64,000 bases of DNA from Chitinophaga pinensis (GTDB lineage Bacteria > Bacteroidota > Bacteroidia > Bacteroidales > GCA-2748055): assembly GCA_945863035.1 (NCBI GenBank), contig CAMAZH010000007.1, positions 1 to 64,000 of the forward strand, read 5' to 3'. The notes under the pieces were generated by a model that ran no database searches, had not been told where the DNA came from, and saw only the letters and a program-made list of their open reading frames with translations. A program made the translations under genes and the position numbers. Shown here piece after piece: positions 26,969 to 35,926 of this stretch; position 1 is the stretch's first letter; the number at the start of each line of letters is the position of its first letter.

Positions 26969-29575
26969 TCAGTTTTCAAAATTGAAAGAAATCAGTAATT
27001 CTGAGCCCGATTTTATCATACACTCTGATTGTAAGTTTATCGTTAATATGTTTCCACTTTGTTTACTAGAAACGGATTGTTGAATGCCGTCAAGCAGAAC
27101 CATCACATTACTCCCTTTTTTATTATTAAGTGTTTCCAATTCAATTGCTTGTATTTGAACACTGCCATATTTAACCTGCAACCTACAATTTTGTCCGGAT
27201 TTGTTTTGAGTTTGGGAAAACAAACCCCAGGCAGAAGAAGTGGTAAAGAAAGACGCATGGTCTTCGGGTTTCCAAACTTGCTTAAAGCCAATGGTTTGTG
27301 CGGGGCCATCATACGAGAAACCTTGCAATGCCAATAGTGCAGACCAACTGCTTAAAGGCCTTGCATAATAATCGCCGCATTCATCTTCGCCGAATGGGCT
27401 ACCTGTGCCGAATACGGTGGCATTTGAAGCCAAGGTGACTTCGCCCTCGGCGCGCAGGCGGCCATCGTAGCGCTTGGAAATTTCCTCGAAGATTTCAAGT
27501 CCCTCCTTGACCATGCCGTGCTGGATCATGGTTGCGGCTGCGGCATATTCGAATCCGGTCATGGCTTCGCTGTAGTAATGGATACTATTTTTCGGCACCT
27601 CTCCGGGGTAAACGAACATCTGCCAGCCTGTGTCGCCGTAGCCGAGGAAGTCGCGGTAGGGGCGTTGGCTGCCATCGTCGGTAAAGCGGTTATTGCGATG
27701 GATGGCGGCGAGCCCGGAGAGGCTGCGTTCGAGCGGGTAGATGCGACCGAGGTCGAGTTGGTTGGCCCACCATTGGCCGAGCAGCATGTCGAGACCGCAG
27801 GCTTTTTCCATCAAGCGGGTGTCGGGGAGGTACTCAGGCTTGTCAATGTAGTACCCGAGTTCCTCGCTCCACAACTCCTGGTTCTGGTTTGTTGCCGCAG
27901 TATTCGAGAGCTTATCATAATCGGCGGCCAGTTCATCCTCCCCCATAAGAAGAGCCATCTTCGCGCTGGCCTTGAGGGCGGCAATATAGAGCGATCCGAT
28001 CCACGGCGAGGTTCCAGAAGAATTGCAGTCCAGAGTATTGTGATAACTCCCCGTTATCATGCCATCACGATCAGGGTCATGAGTGGAGATGGAGTACTCA
28101 ATGGCCTTTTTGGTCCGCGGCCAGGCTGCCATTAAGAAGTCATTGTTGTCCGACAAAAGATGTTCCCGGTAAACCCCCAATATTGTTCCAAAGTGACCGT
28201 CCAACGCGTTTAAAAGCTGACCGTCTCTGGCTGGAAGTAAACCCTCGCTTGTTTGGGTATTCAAATCTATGTCTCTTAAAACACGGCCTAACTCAGGGAA
28301 TAAGCGGGCATGACCCTGGGCATAGTGAATAACATGTTTGCAGTTGCCCAGCCATAATGGATTATTTGAAGTGCTCTCCCAAATTCCAAAGTAGCCATCT
28401 TTAGTCCAAAAACAAGTGGGCGACTTCAACACACTGATATTGGATGACATGCGATCCAATGCATAGCGTGGTATGGTCGACGAATACAATGTTTCATGGT
28501 ATAACCGCGTCGTTGAATCAAGGTATACAAAATTATCCAGAACATATTGGTCCACCTCAGCCGCATTGGCCCACCAGTTTTCGTAATAGCTGCCAGCCTC
28601 AGGAAAATACCATTCCGAATCGCTTCTGCCAAAAGTGCCCCCCGGAAAATGCCAGCATACTACAAAAGTGATCACTTTCTCTTCTTTTGGTTTAAGTGTG
28701 AATCCTGCAGAAAGCGCTCCATCGACCGTTGTACCGGAGTTTGGACTTAAAGCATTTTTATCTCCGGACAGTCTCCCATCGCTGGAAAAATCGCTGAATA
28801 AAGATGTTAAATCTTCCCAGGACGCTGTATAGCTAACCTCTTTTTCAAAAACAGACAGTTGCATGCTGCCACTGCTCCCTGTCATTTCTAAACTCGTTTT
28901 CTGCGGCCCAACGATGATCGTATTACTATTTTGTTCATATCCCCTGTTCATTCTGCTATTTGCACCCGCAATGGTATCGTAGCCGGTGAATCCAACTGCA
29001 TTTTGTTGTGTTGCCAGAAGATTCACTTCAACATTTTCCGAAGAGGTATTGATTACCTTGATCCGAAAGATTCCGCAAGGAATGGCTGAGTTTTTCAAAT
29101 CCATTGGAATTAAAGGGTTGTAAGCTTCCAAGATAACTTTTACAGGCAGTTCCCGGTCATGAAAGTGATACCACCCAAAAGGAAATTCCCCCTGAAAAGT
29201 AAGACTGTCCATTGCAGGAAAGGGTCCTTCAGATGATGTTTGAAGCATTTTTACAAGGGTGGCACCATTCGTTTTGGTACGAATGGCAAAAAAACTATTG
29301 GGTACAACTCCCGAGCCTTCCCTCTCCTCGAAATTATTGAAAATTTGCCACCTGTTGCGTTCAGCTTTCCCATTCATACGGATAAGGCTCCCTCCAACTG
29401 CACCTATCGGGAAGTCTAATCCGGTAAGGTATTTACCTTGGTATGTAACAGGTGGATCTTCAGTCATTTTTTTCTCAAAATAGCTAAGTTTTTTTGGGGA
29501 TTTGAATATCTGGCAACTTTGTGCAAGGAATAAGAACAGAAGCAAACTTAGTGTGAGAAAAAAATTGGTTTTCAT
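26969..29575 (-). CDS. GH116 family glycoside hydrolase (GBA2-type), lipoprotein
   Basis: This 868-residue lipoprotein (lipobox AQSC, Cys at about 21) has the two parts of family GH116: an N-terminal beta-sandwich (about 45-340) opening with LDFPIGAVGGSLIRMNG, and an (alpha/alpha)6 catalytic domain (about 350-860). By position, the nucleophile is a Glu near residue 400 (GIWES) and the acid/base an Asp near 516 (NTLDCNSSG, followed by the SLYIAALKASAKMA helix). Family members cleave beta-glucosides, beta-xylosides or N-acetylglucosaminides with retention. It is transcribed alone on the minus strand and ends convergent to the propeller-phosphatase. The exact substrate is open. Confidence 0.8.
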   Translation of the reverse strand: MKTNFFLTLSLLLFLFLAQSCQIFKSPKKLSYFEKKMTEDPPVTYQGKYLTGLDFPIGAVGGSLIRMNGKAERNRWQIFNNFEEREGSGVVPNSFFAIRTKTNGATLVKMLQTSSEGPFPAMDSLTFQGEFPFGWYHFHDRELPVKVILEAYNPLIPMDLKNSAIPCGIFRIKVINTSSENVEVNLLATQQNAVGFTGYDTIAGANSRMNRGYEQNSNTIIVGPQKTSLEMTGSSGSMQLSVFEKEVSYTASWEDLTSLFSDFSSDGRLSGDKNALSPNSGTTVDGALSAGFTLKPKEEKVITFVVCWHFPGGTFGRSDSEWYFPEAGSYYENWWANAAEVDQYVLDNFVYLDSTTRLYHETLYSSTIPRYALDRMSSNISVLKSPTCFWTKDGYFGIWESTSNNPLWLGNCKHVIHYAQGHARLFPELGRVLRDIDLNTQTSEGLLPARDGQLLNALDGHFGTILGVYREHLLSDNNDFLMAAWPRTKKAIEYSISTHDPDRDGMITGSYHNTLDCNSSGTSPWIGSLYIAALKASAKMALLMGEDELAADYDKLSNTAATNQNQELWSEELGYYIDKPEYLPDTRLMEKACGLDMLLGQWWANQLDLGRIYPLERSLSGLAAIHRNNRFTDDGSQRPYRDFLGYGDTGWQMFVYPGEVPKNSIHYYSEAMTGFEYAAAATMIQHGMVKEGLEIFEEISKRYDGRLRAEGEVTLASNATVFGTGSPFGEDECGDYYARPLSSWSALLALQGFSYDGPAQTIGFKQVWKPEDHASFFTTSSAWGLFSQTQNKSGQNCRLQVKYGSVQIQAIELETLNNKKGSNVMVLLDGIQQSVSSKQSGNILTINLQSECMIKSGSELLISFNFEN

Positions 29576-29842
29576 TTTTTTTGTAGTTTAAATGCCAATA
29601 AACGGTTAATAAATTATCATTATAATCGGTCAAGTCAAATTTGGTCATAAATTTCGGCCTGTATTTTACCCTTTTTGGCTTAAGTTTTATCTGTTTTGAT
29701 TTAAATTGTATTATAGAAAAATAAGCCCTGTTTGGGTCGAGATATTTACAATTGCCAACGAAATAATTGGGTTTAAAATATTTAGCCGGTCAAAAATGAT
29801 TTTTTTAATTAAACGTAAGAAATTTCGACTACAAATAGTCTT

Positions 29843-30139
29843 TTATTTTATGCATTTTACCGTCTGAATAGTATCCGGCCCCATCAATCCTGATGGCTCC
29901 AGGGTAATCTCATCAATTGCCCTGCATCCATCAATATCAGAAGTAGTTCCATTTTGAGATTTAACAAGCGTTTCAACACCCTTTTCAATAGAGTGCGTTA
30001 CAACGATGTTTGCAAAAGATAAGGGTTCACCTTCGTCATTGGTGATTCTTCCGCTAAGTGTATTTTGTCCAAAAGAAATAGCAAACGATGAGAATAGGAC
30101 AAAAAGGAATAATAGATAGGCAGGTAAAGTTTTAGTCAT
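29843..30139 (-). pseudogene. Remnant of a TonB-dependent receptor N-terminus (signal peptide plus CarboxypepD_reg domain)
   Basis: This 98-residue product has a signal peptide (LPAYLLFLFVLFSSFAISFG) and a carboxypeptidase-regulatory-like domain starting TLSGRITNDEGEPLSFANIVV, the standard N-terminus of SusC-type receptors. The domain breaks at TTSDIDG and the frame ends in GPDTIQTVKCIK, which resembles the end of a plug motif (PxxIxxVxVLK). No beta-barrel follows. I infer an internal deletion that left the first and a short later segment joined in frame. The ATG at 30139 is preferred over an upstream TTG at 30166, which overlaps a TAnnTTTG element. It may still be expressed as a small exported protein. 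Confidence 0.5.
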
Positions 30140-30163
30140 AGTGCTGATAATAGTTTTGTGCTG

Positions 30164-30171
30164 CAAAATTA
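30164..30171 (-). promoter_or_regulatory. -7 element for the receptor remnant
   Basis: The minus strand reads TAATTTTG, an exact TAnnTTTG match, 24 nt before the ATG at 30139. No -33 TTTG is visible. Its presence suggests the remnant may still be transcribed. Confidence 0.35.
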
Positions 30172-30320
30172 CATGAATTTGGGTCGACCCAGGGTTTTAT
30201 ATTGTAACTAAAAATTTTTGCAGGGTAACATAAATCGTTTATGACAGGGTAAAGGGCAAAAAAATTTATACAAGCAATACAAAAAAAATTAACTTTATAG
30301 CAAAGTTTAACCCATCAGGC

Positions 30321-32807
30321 ATGGTATCACAAGAAATTCTCGAGAACTGGCTGTTCAGAAAAAAAGGCCAGGATCAATGGTTAAAAGCTTCGGTTCCCGG
30401 CTGCGTTCACACGGATTTGCTTGAGAACAAAATTATCCCCGACCCTTTCTTTGGAGCTAATGTTGAAGACTTACAGTGGATTGAAAAAGAAGACTGGGAA
30501 TATTGTTGTTTATTCAACGTTTCGCCCTACCTCTTCGACCACGACCAAATTGAAATTTGGTTTTACGGGGTTGATACCTATGCGGAGATTTTGCTTAACG
30601 GAAAGCCCATCATCACCACCAGCAATATGTTCCACCCTTGGTGCGCCGATGTAAAAGCACATCTTCATGAGGGAGAGAACACATTGGTTGTTCTGTTCTC
30701 ATCCCCCTATAAAAGAGGCCTTGAAAAATATAAAAAGCAACCTTTCCCGCTTCCGGCCAACAACGATAAAGCTGAAGTTAAAGTCAGCCCCTTCAGCCGC
30801 AAGGCAGCCTATCATTATGGTTGGGACTGGAGTCCAAGGCTGCTTACCAGCGGCTTTTGGAAAAACATTGAGCTTATTGCCTGGAACAAACTCAAAATAA
30901 GAGATTTTTACATTCTTCAGCAAAGCCAGAGCCCGGATTATGCCAGCCTGGTCTGCGAACTCGAGCTCGAGGTCCATTCGGCCGGCGAGTACATCTTTGC
31001 CGTTTATATCGATGAAAATATTATCTCAACCGGAAAGCTGAGGCTCGTGAAAGGGGTCAACAAATTCAGCCACCCCTTTGGCATTCACAACCCCAAACTC
31101 TGGTATCCCAGAGGATATGGGAATCCGGATGTGTACAAAATAACAATCGACATTAAGGACGACGACAACATTATCGATACCCGCCAAACCACCACCGGAA
31201 TTAGAAAAGTGGAACTTATAACGTCCGGTCCCGGTAGCGATGCGGGATTTCATTTCAGGGTAAACGGTATCGATGTGTATGCAAGAGGGGCAAATATTGT
31301 CCCGATGGACTTTTTCCTCCCCCGTGTAAAGAAAGCAGACTATAAAACGCTTATTGAAAACGCCGTTTCGGTGAATATGAATATGCTGCGGGTTTGGGGA
31401 GGGGGCGTTTATGAAAACGACTCATTTTACAACCTATGTAACAAGGAAGGTATTATGGTATGGCAGGATTTTATGTTTGCCTGCATGATGTATCCATCAG
31501 ACAATGATTTCCTTGCCTCAGTCCAGACCGAAGTGGAATACAACATCAAGAGACTCAGGAATCACCCCTCGGTTGTTTTGTGGTGCGGGAACAACGAAGT
31601 ACTCGAAGGAGCGCATTTCTGGGGATGGAAAGAGGCGTTGGGCAAGGATTTCGATGAGGCCATGGAATCCTATAACCGAATTTTTTACGAGCTTATTCCG
31701 GAAACCCTTACCGCTTTGGATTCGACCCGACCGTACTGGCCATCCTCACCCTCATCTTCATATAAGGGAGCACCGAGCCTTTCTTCCGGCGATTATCATT
31801 TCTGGGACATCATTAAACAGCCGCTCCCCCTTCGGTCGTACGAAGACAATGTCGGGAGATTTATGTCGGAGTTTGGCTTTAAGTCGTACCCCGAGTTAAG
31901 CACAGTTTGCAGCTATGCTGAGGAAAAAGATCAGGACATCCGCTCCCGTGTACTAGAATTGCATCAGGGATGGGAAAACGGCGCAGATTTGGTTGAAAGG
32001 CATGTTTTGGAACTGTTTGGGAAGCCCGATAACTTCAATGATTTTCTGTACCTCTCCCAAAATACCCAGGCGCAGGCCATTAAAATTGCTGTTGAGGCTC
32101 AGCGACGGTCAAAACCCTATTGCATGGGGTCGCTTTTCTGGCAACTAAACGACTGCTGGCCCTGCGCAAGCTGGTCGGCCATTGATTATGCCGGAAATTG
32201 GAAAGCCTTGATGTATGAGCTTAAGCATCTGTTTGCAGATGTTATTGTATCGCCAGTTATTAAAGGCGACACCATTGAGATTTATGTTGTGTCGGATAAG
32301 CCAAAACCCCTTAACCTGAGAGCCAGTTTGAAGATTATTGATTTTGAGGGAACCGAATACTACGCCAAAGATACCGACTACCAGACGATCGGATCGGCTT
32401 CGGAAATGATATTTTCGATTCCGCTGAGCAAGATGGATCTCTCCCAGCTTAAGAACCAACTCGTTCTGGTTGCGGAAATTTTTTCCGAGAAAAAGAGGCT
32501 CGACCGCAACCTTATGTATTTCGCTAATCCCAGGGAATTGTTATTAAAACCGGCCAAACCGGAAATATCCATTGGCGAATCGGGAAACACAAGCATGATC
32601 ATCATCAAATCGACAGTGCTTATGAAGAATGTTTTTCTCGAAAGTCATGATAAGGAAGGTTTCTTCAGCGACAATTATTTTGATTTGCTTCCCGGAGAGA
32701 CGAAGACTGTGATTTTCCATTCCGAGCTTCCCTTTGCCTCTGAGAACAACTTTTCCATTCGCTGTTTGAATTGCAGGGATTCAACCCGGCTTGCCGAGCA
32801 GGTCTAA
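30321..32807 (+). CDS. GH2 beta-mannosidase
   Basis: This 828-residue enzyme has the five-domain beta-mannosidase plan: a jelly-roll sugar-binding domain (about 1-180), an Ig-like domain (about 185-290), a TIM barrel (about 300-610) and C-terminal Ig-like domains. The acid/base is Glu426 in WCGNNEVLEG and the nucleophile Glu517 in FMSEFGFKSYP. Family markers are PGCVHTDLL, HYGWDWSPRL and MLRVWGGGVYE. It removes terminal beta-mannose from manno-oligosaccharides. There is no signal peptide, so it is predicted cytoplasmic and would need oligosaccharide import. It stands alone upstream of the DoxX operon, 200 nt away. Confidence 0.93.
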   Translation: MVSQEILENWLFRKKGQDQWLKASVPGCVHTDLLENKIIPDPFFGANVEDLQWIEKEDWEYCCLFNVSPYLFDHDQIEIWFYGVDTYAEILLNGKPIITTSNMFHPWCADVKAHLHEGENTLVVLFSSPYKRGLEKYKKQPFPLPANNDKAEVKVSPFSRKAAYHYGWDWSPRLLTSGFWKNIELIAWNKLKIRDFYILQQSQSPDYASLVCELELEVHSAGEYIFAVYIDENIISTGKLRLVKGVNKFSHPFGIHNPKLWYPRGYGNPDVYKITIDIKDDDNIIDTRQTTTGIRKVELITSGPGSDAGFHFRVNGIDVYARGANIVPMDFFLPRVKKADYKTLIENAVSVNMNMLRVWGGGVYENDSFYNLCNKEGIMVWQDFMFACMMYPSDNDFLASVQTEVEYNIKRLRNHPSVVLWCGNNEVLEGAHFWGWKEALGKDFDEAMESYNRIFYELIPETLTALDSTRPYWPSSPSSSYKGAPSLSSGDYHFWDIIKQPLPLRSYEDNVGRFMSEFGFKSYPELSTVCSYAEEKDQDIRSRVLELHQGWENGADLVERHVLELFGKPDNFNDFLYLSQNTQAQAIKIAVEAQRRSKPYCMGSLFWQLNDCWPCASWSAIDYAGNWKALMYELKHLFADVIVSPVIKGDTIEIYVVSDKPKPLNLRASLKIIDFEGTEYYAKDTDYQTIGSASEMIFSIPLSKMDLSQLKNQLVLVAEIFSEKKRLDRNLMYFANPRELLLKPAKPEISIGESGNTSMIIIKSTVLMKNVFLESHDKEGFFSDNYFDLLPGETKTVIFHSELPFASENNFSIRCLNCRDSTRLAEQV

Positions 32808-32870
32808 GGCAAACTGGCCGGGAAAAGATATTACCCTGCCAATGGCCACGGCTTGTAACTTTGTGTCTTT

Positions 32871-32904
32871 TTTGATGGATTATTATCAGGATTTTTTATC
32901 TTTG
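32871..32904 (+). promoter_or_regulatory. Predicted promoter of the DoxX-oxidoreductase operon
   Basis: TTTG at 32871-32874 and TATCTTTG at 32897-32904 match the -33 and -7 elements, with a slightly long 22-nt spacer. Transcription would start near 32911, about 97 nt before the DoxX ATG. A second exact -7 match (TAACTTTG, 32856-32863) lies just upstream. Confidence 0.5.
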
Positions 32905-33007
32905 AAACCGTCTTGGCTTGTTTCTGAATTCAAAACGGGGTTTCCTTTCCAGTTGCTTCCATTTTACTTTTCAAGCCTAAGCCAGGAATCTTTCAAATTC
33001 ATATATT

Positions 33008-33514
33008 ATGTTCAAAGAAAAATCTGCAGGTCCCTTACCTTGTGAGGGCTATAGCAATGCCCAGCTAAGCATGCTGGTAATTTTGCGTCTGGCAATTGGC
33101 TGGCATTTCCTTTACGAAGGCATCAGCAAGATACTCAACCCGAACTGGTCGTCGATTGGTTTTTTGCTCGACTCGAAAGGGCTTTTCTCAGGGATGTTCC
33201 ATTCTATGGCTGCGAATCCCGATTTGGTGAATTCAATTGATTTTCTCAATGCCTGGGGATTGGCTGCAATTGGTCTGGGATTAATTACCGGACTGCTTAC
33301 ACAAATTGCCACCCTTGCCGGAATGGTGCTTCTGGCATTTTACTATTTATCGCATCCTCCGCTGATAACCAGCGAATATGCAATTCCCAGCGAGGGAAGC
33401 TATCTGTGGGTCAACAAAAACCTTATAGAGTTTTTCGCCCTTTGGGTATTGTTTTTATTCCCCAGTGGGAATCGCATTGGTTTAGACCGGTTTATCTTTA
33501 ACAGGAAAAAATAG
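33008..33514 (+). CDS. DoxX family membrane protein
   Basis: This 168-residue protein has four transmembrane helices with the DoxX pattern: LVILRLAIGWHFLYEGISKI, then FLNAWGLAAIGLGLITGLLT, IATLAGMVLLAFYYLSHPP and a last helix LIEFFALWVLFLFPSG. Family members include quinone-reducing subunits of thiosulfate:quinone oxidoreductase and other redox partners. A Tat-type Gfo/Idh/MocA oxidoreductase starts 22 nt downstream, so DoxX may pass electrons from that enzyme to the quinone pool (inference). The ATG at 33008 is the natural start. Confidence 0.85.
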   Translation: MFKEKSAGPLPCEGYSNAQLSMLVILRLAIGWHFLYEGISKILNPNWSSIGFLLDSKGLFSGMFHSMAANPDLVNSIDFLNAWGLAAIGLGLITGLLTQIATLAGMVLLAFYYLSHPPLITSEYAIPSEGSYLWVNKNLIEFFALWVLFLFPSGNRIGLDRFIFNRKK

Positions 33515-33536
33515 TTACAGGAAAAAGTTTACCATA

Positions 33537-35168
33537 ATGAACAAAAATAAAACAACCCCGAACGCGGAAAAAGAAGACAATAGCTCAAAAATCGGAAGAA
33601 GAGATGTACTAAAAGGCCTGGCAACCCTTCCCCTTTTGGGCGCTTTTGCCTATGGCGTTTATAAAAAAAAGAATTATGACCGCATCGCAAACAGCAAGCT
33701 AAGACAGGCTGTGGATTTGAGTGCGGAGTCGCCTGTTGTTTTCCAGACACAGCAAAAGGATCCTCATATACGAATAGGGATTATCGGATATGGCATTCGC
33801 GGACCGCAATTGTTAAAAGCCGCAGGCTTTGCCATGCCTTCTGAACTCGATAAATGGAAAGAGAGTTCGCTTAAAAACCCTTCCGATCACCGGCTCGAGG
33901 ACTTCAAAGCTCAGGAAAACCTCAATATTTCGATTACAGCCGTTTGCGATCTGTTCGACGTTAATGCGGAACGGGCCTTATCTGCAGCCGCAAATGTTGG
34001 CAGGGACGGAAGCGATGGGAATTTTGTGCAGACTGCCAAAAGGTACAAAACCTATCAGGAATTGCTTTCTTCGGGTGAGGTAGATGCTGTGATAATTGCC
34101 ACCCCCGACCATTGGCATACCGACATATCCATTGCCGCAGCTCTGAAAGGCATTCATGTTTATGTTGAAAAAGGCATGACCCGAACGGTTGAAGAAGCGT
34201 TTCGTTTGAGAGAAACCGTTAAAAAAAGCAACATTGTTTTCCAACTTGGACACCAGGGCCGGCAGACCGAATCGCATATGAAAGCCCGCGAAGCCATGGA
34301 AAAAAACATCATCGGCAAGGTTGGTCTGATTGAGGTTTGCACCAATCGCAACTCTCCTAACGGTGCATGGGTTTACGATATTCATCCGGATGGCAACCCA
34401 CAAACAATCGACTGGGAACAGTTTGAATTCCCCTGTGAAACAAAACACCCCTTTAGCCCCGAGCGCTTTTTCCGTTGGAGGTGTTGGTGGGATTATGGTA
34501 CAGGTCTCGGGGGAGATTTACTGACTCACGAATTCGATGCCATCAACCAGATTATGAGCCTGGGAATACCGCATTCCGCCGTAAGCTCCGGAGGAGTTTA
34601 TTTTTATAAGAACAAAGAGGCTGGTCACTATGTGAATGAAGTGAGGAATGTTCCGGATATATGGCAGGTTGCCCTGGAATACCCCACCCGCGATTTGACG
34701 CTTCTTTACAGTGCCTCTCTGGCAAGCAACAAGGAAAGGGGGAAAATGATCATGGGACATGACGGCTATATGGAACTAAGCGATGCACTTACCATCTATG
34801 CCGACCGGGAATCGACCCTCTACAAAGAAAAAATCGAGGCGAAAATCATCAAACCCGAACTGCCCATATACACGTATATCCCCGGCAGAAGCACTGTGGA
34901 TGCCATTACCTCCCCCACCGAAAAGTACTTTGCAAGTCGCGGACTCCTGTATACCTATCGTGGAGGGAAAAGGGTCGACACAACCCACCTTCATATTAAG
35001 GAATGGATTGACTGTATAAGAGAAAGTATTGCACAGGATAAACTGATACAGCCCAGCTGCAATATCGACCAGGGATTTGAGGAGGCAATCACCGCCCATA
35101 TGGCAACAATATCCTATCTGGAAGACAGAAAGGTGTTCTGGGATGCCGACAAAGAATCCGTGGTTTAA
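33537..35168 (+). CDS. Gfo/Idh/MocA family oxidoreductase with Tat-type signal
   Basis: This 543-residue protein starts with a twin-arginine signal (GRRDVLKG then LATLPLLGAFAYG), so it is probably exported folded with its nucleotide cofactor, perhaps staying anchored. A Rossmann fold follows with GIIGYGIRG at about 80-90, then VIIATPDHWH and VEKGMTRTVEEA (EKG in place of the common EKP), and a C-terminal alpha/beta dimerisation domain. Such enzymes oxidise or reduce sugars at C3 with bound NAD(P). It is co-transcribed with DoxX. A stand-alone receiver gene follows 77 nt later. The substrate is unknown; a 3-keto-glycoside role is discussed in the findings. Confidence 0.87.
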   Translation: MNKNKTTPNAEKEDNSSKIGRRDVLKGLATLPLLGAFAYGVYKKKNYDRIANSKLRQAVDLSAESPVVFQTQQKDPHIRIGIIGYGIRGPQLLKAAGFAMPSELDKWKESSLKNPSDHRLEDFKAQENLNISITAVCDLFDVNAERALSAAANVGRDGSDGNFVQTAKRYKTYQELLSSGEVDAVIIATPDHWHTDISIAAALKGIHVYVEKGMTRTVEEAFRLRETVKKSNIVFQLGHQGRQTESHMKAREAMEKNIIGKVGLIEVCTNRNSPNGAWVYDIHPDGNPQTIDWEQFEFPCETKHPFSPERFFRWRCWWDYGTGLGGDLLTHEFDAINQIMSLGIPHSAVSSGGVYFYKNKEAGHYVNEVRNVPDIWQVALEYPTRDLTLLYSASLASNKERGKMIMGHDGYMELSDALTIYADRESTLYKEKIEAKIIKPELPIYTYIPGRSTVDAITSPTEKYFASRGLLYTYRGGKRVDTTHLHIKEWIDCIRESIAQDKLIQPSCNIDQGFEEAITAHMATISYLEDRKVFWDADKESVV

Positions 35169-35245
35169 TTTTTTTAACAAAAAAAAAGGGCGGAAAATGA
35201 ACAACTAAGCATTTAAATTGTAATTTCGTTTCAAAATATTTTCTA

Positions 35246-35638
35246 ATGCATCAAGAAATCAAAGAAAAGCTGAAAGGTAAAACCATTCTTGTTGTCGAAG
35301 ATGATCAGATCAGTGCCGAATATCTTAAGGAAGTTTTCGAGGAAAAAGGTGTTCATCTGATTTTTGCAAATAGTGGTGAGGATGCAATAAAGATGGTTAT
35401 TAGCAACCCTCAGATTGAAGTTGTTTTAATGGATATCCGATTACCCGGAATCAACGGTTACAAAGCAACTGAGGAGATTAAAAAGATACGCAAGGATCTG
35501 CCTGTGATAGCCCAAACCGCTTACGCCTTGGATGGTGATCACTCCAAAGCCCTGGCAGCAGGCTGCGTAGCCTATATATCAAAACCTATTGGCTATAACG
35601 AGCTGTTAAGCCTGATTCTTAAGGTGCTTTACCCCTGA
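35246..35638 (+). CDS. Stand-alone receiver-domain protein
   Basis: This 130-residue CheY-like protein has VVEDDQ, phosphoacceptor Asp63 in VLMDIRLPG, a Thr/Ala switch (AQTAYAL) and Lys in YISKPI. It has no output domain. It is very like the receiver of the hybrid kinase at 6340-7671 (both have AQxAxAL and KALxAGCxxYISKP), which makes that kinase or a relative a plausible donor. It lies 77 nt after the oxidoreductase; a TAATTTCG element close to the -7 consensus lies just upstream. Confidence 0.87.
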   Translation: MHQEIKEKLKGKTILVVEDDQISAEYLKEVFEEKGVHLIFANSGEDAIKMVISNPQIEVVLMDIRLPGINGYKATEEIKKIRKDLPVIAQTAYALDGDHSKALAAGCVAYISKPIGYNELLSLILKVLYP

Positions 35639-35682
35639 TACGCTGCCAATCCCCGGCAAAAAGATTAAAAAAGATCGAATTA

Positions 35683-35713
35683 TTTAGAATGAATGAAAAT
35701 AAGCCTATTTTTG
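35683..35713 (+). promoter_or_regulatory. Predicted promoter with a long leader
   Basis: TTTA at 35683-35686 and TATTTTTG at 35706-35713 are separated by 19 nt, a near-consensus promoter. The transcript would start near 35720, leaving about 200 nt before the hydroxyacid dehydrogenase ATG. I see no riboswitch-like fold in that leader. Confidence 0.45.
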
Positions 35714-35926
35714 TAGCTTAACCATTTTTTCAAACCATGTTCCTACTGAAAATGTCAGTTTCTGTGCCTGTGATGGCAATCGCCCTGTCGTGCTGCAAAT
35801 TACCATGGCAAGTATTGATAAGAAAGACCTCGAGTGCAGTCTTGTGCCAATGCCTGTAAACAATACAATGTGAAGCCCTGTGGCAGAGAATACTTACCTG
35901 TTTTATTAACATCAGCAAATATACCA

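Noticed and set aside
27518-28135. 205-codon open frame on the plus strand
   Set aside because: It is antisense to the GH116 catalytic domain, whose motifs are intact; the product has no recognisable features and arises from codon bias.
32791-33045. 84-codon open frame overlapping the DoxX start
   Set aside because: It spans the predicted promoter and overlaps both neighbouring genes out of frame.
35737-35859. 40-codon open frame in the leader of the hydroxyacid dehydrogenase gene
   Set aside because: It has an ATG and a hydrophobic stretch but no ribosome-binding context or conserved motif; it is probably chance.
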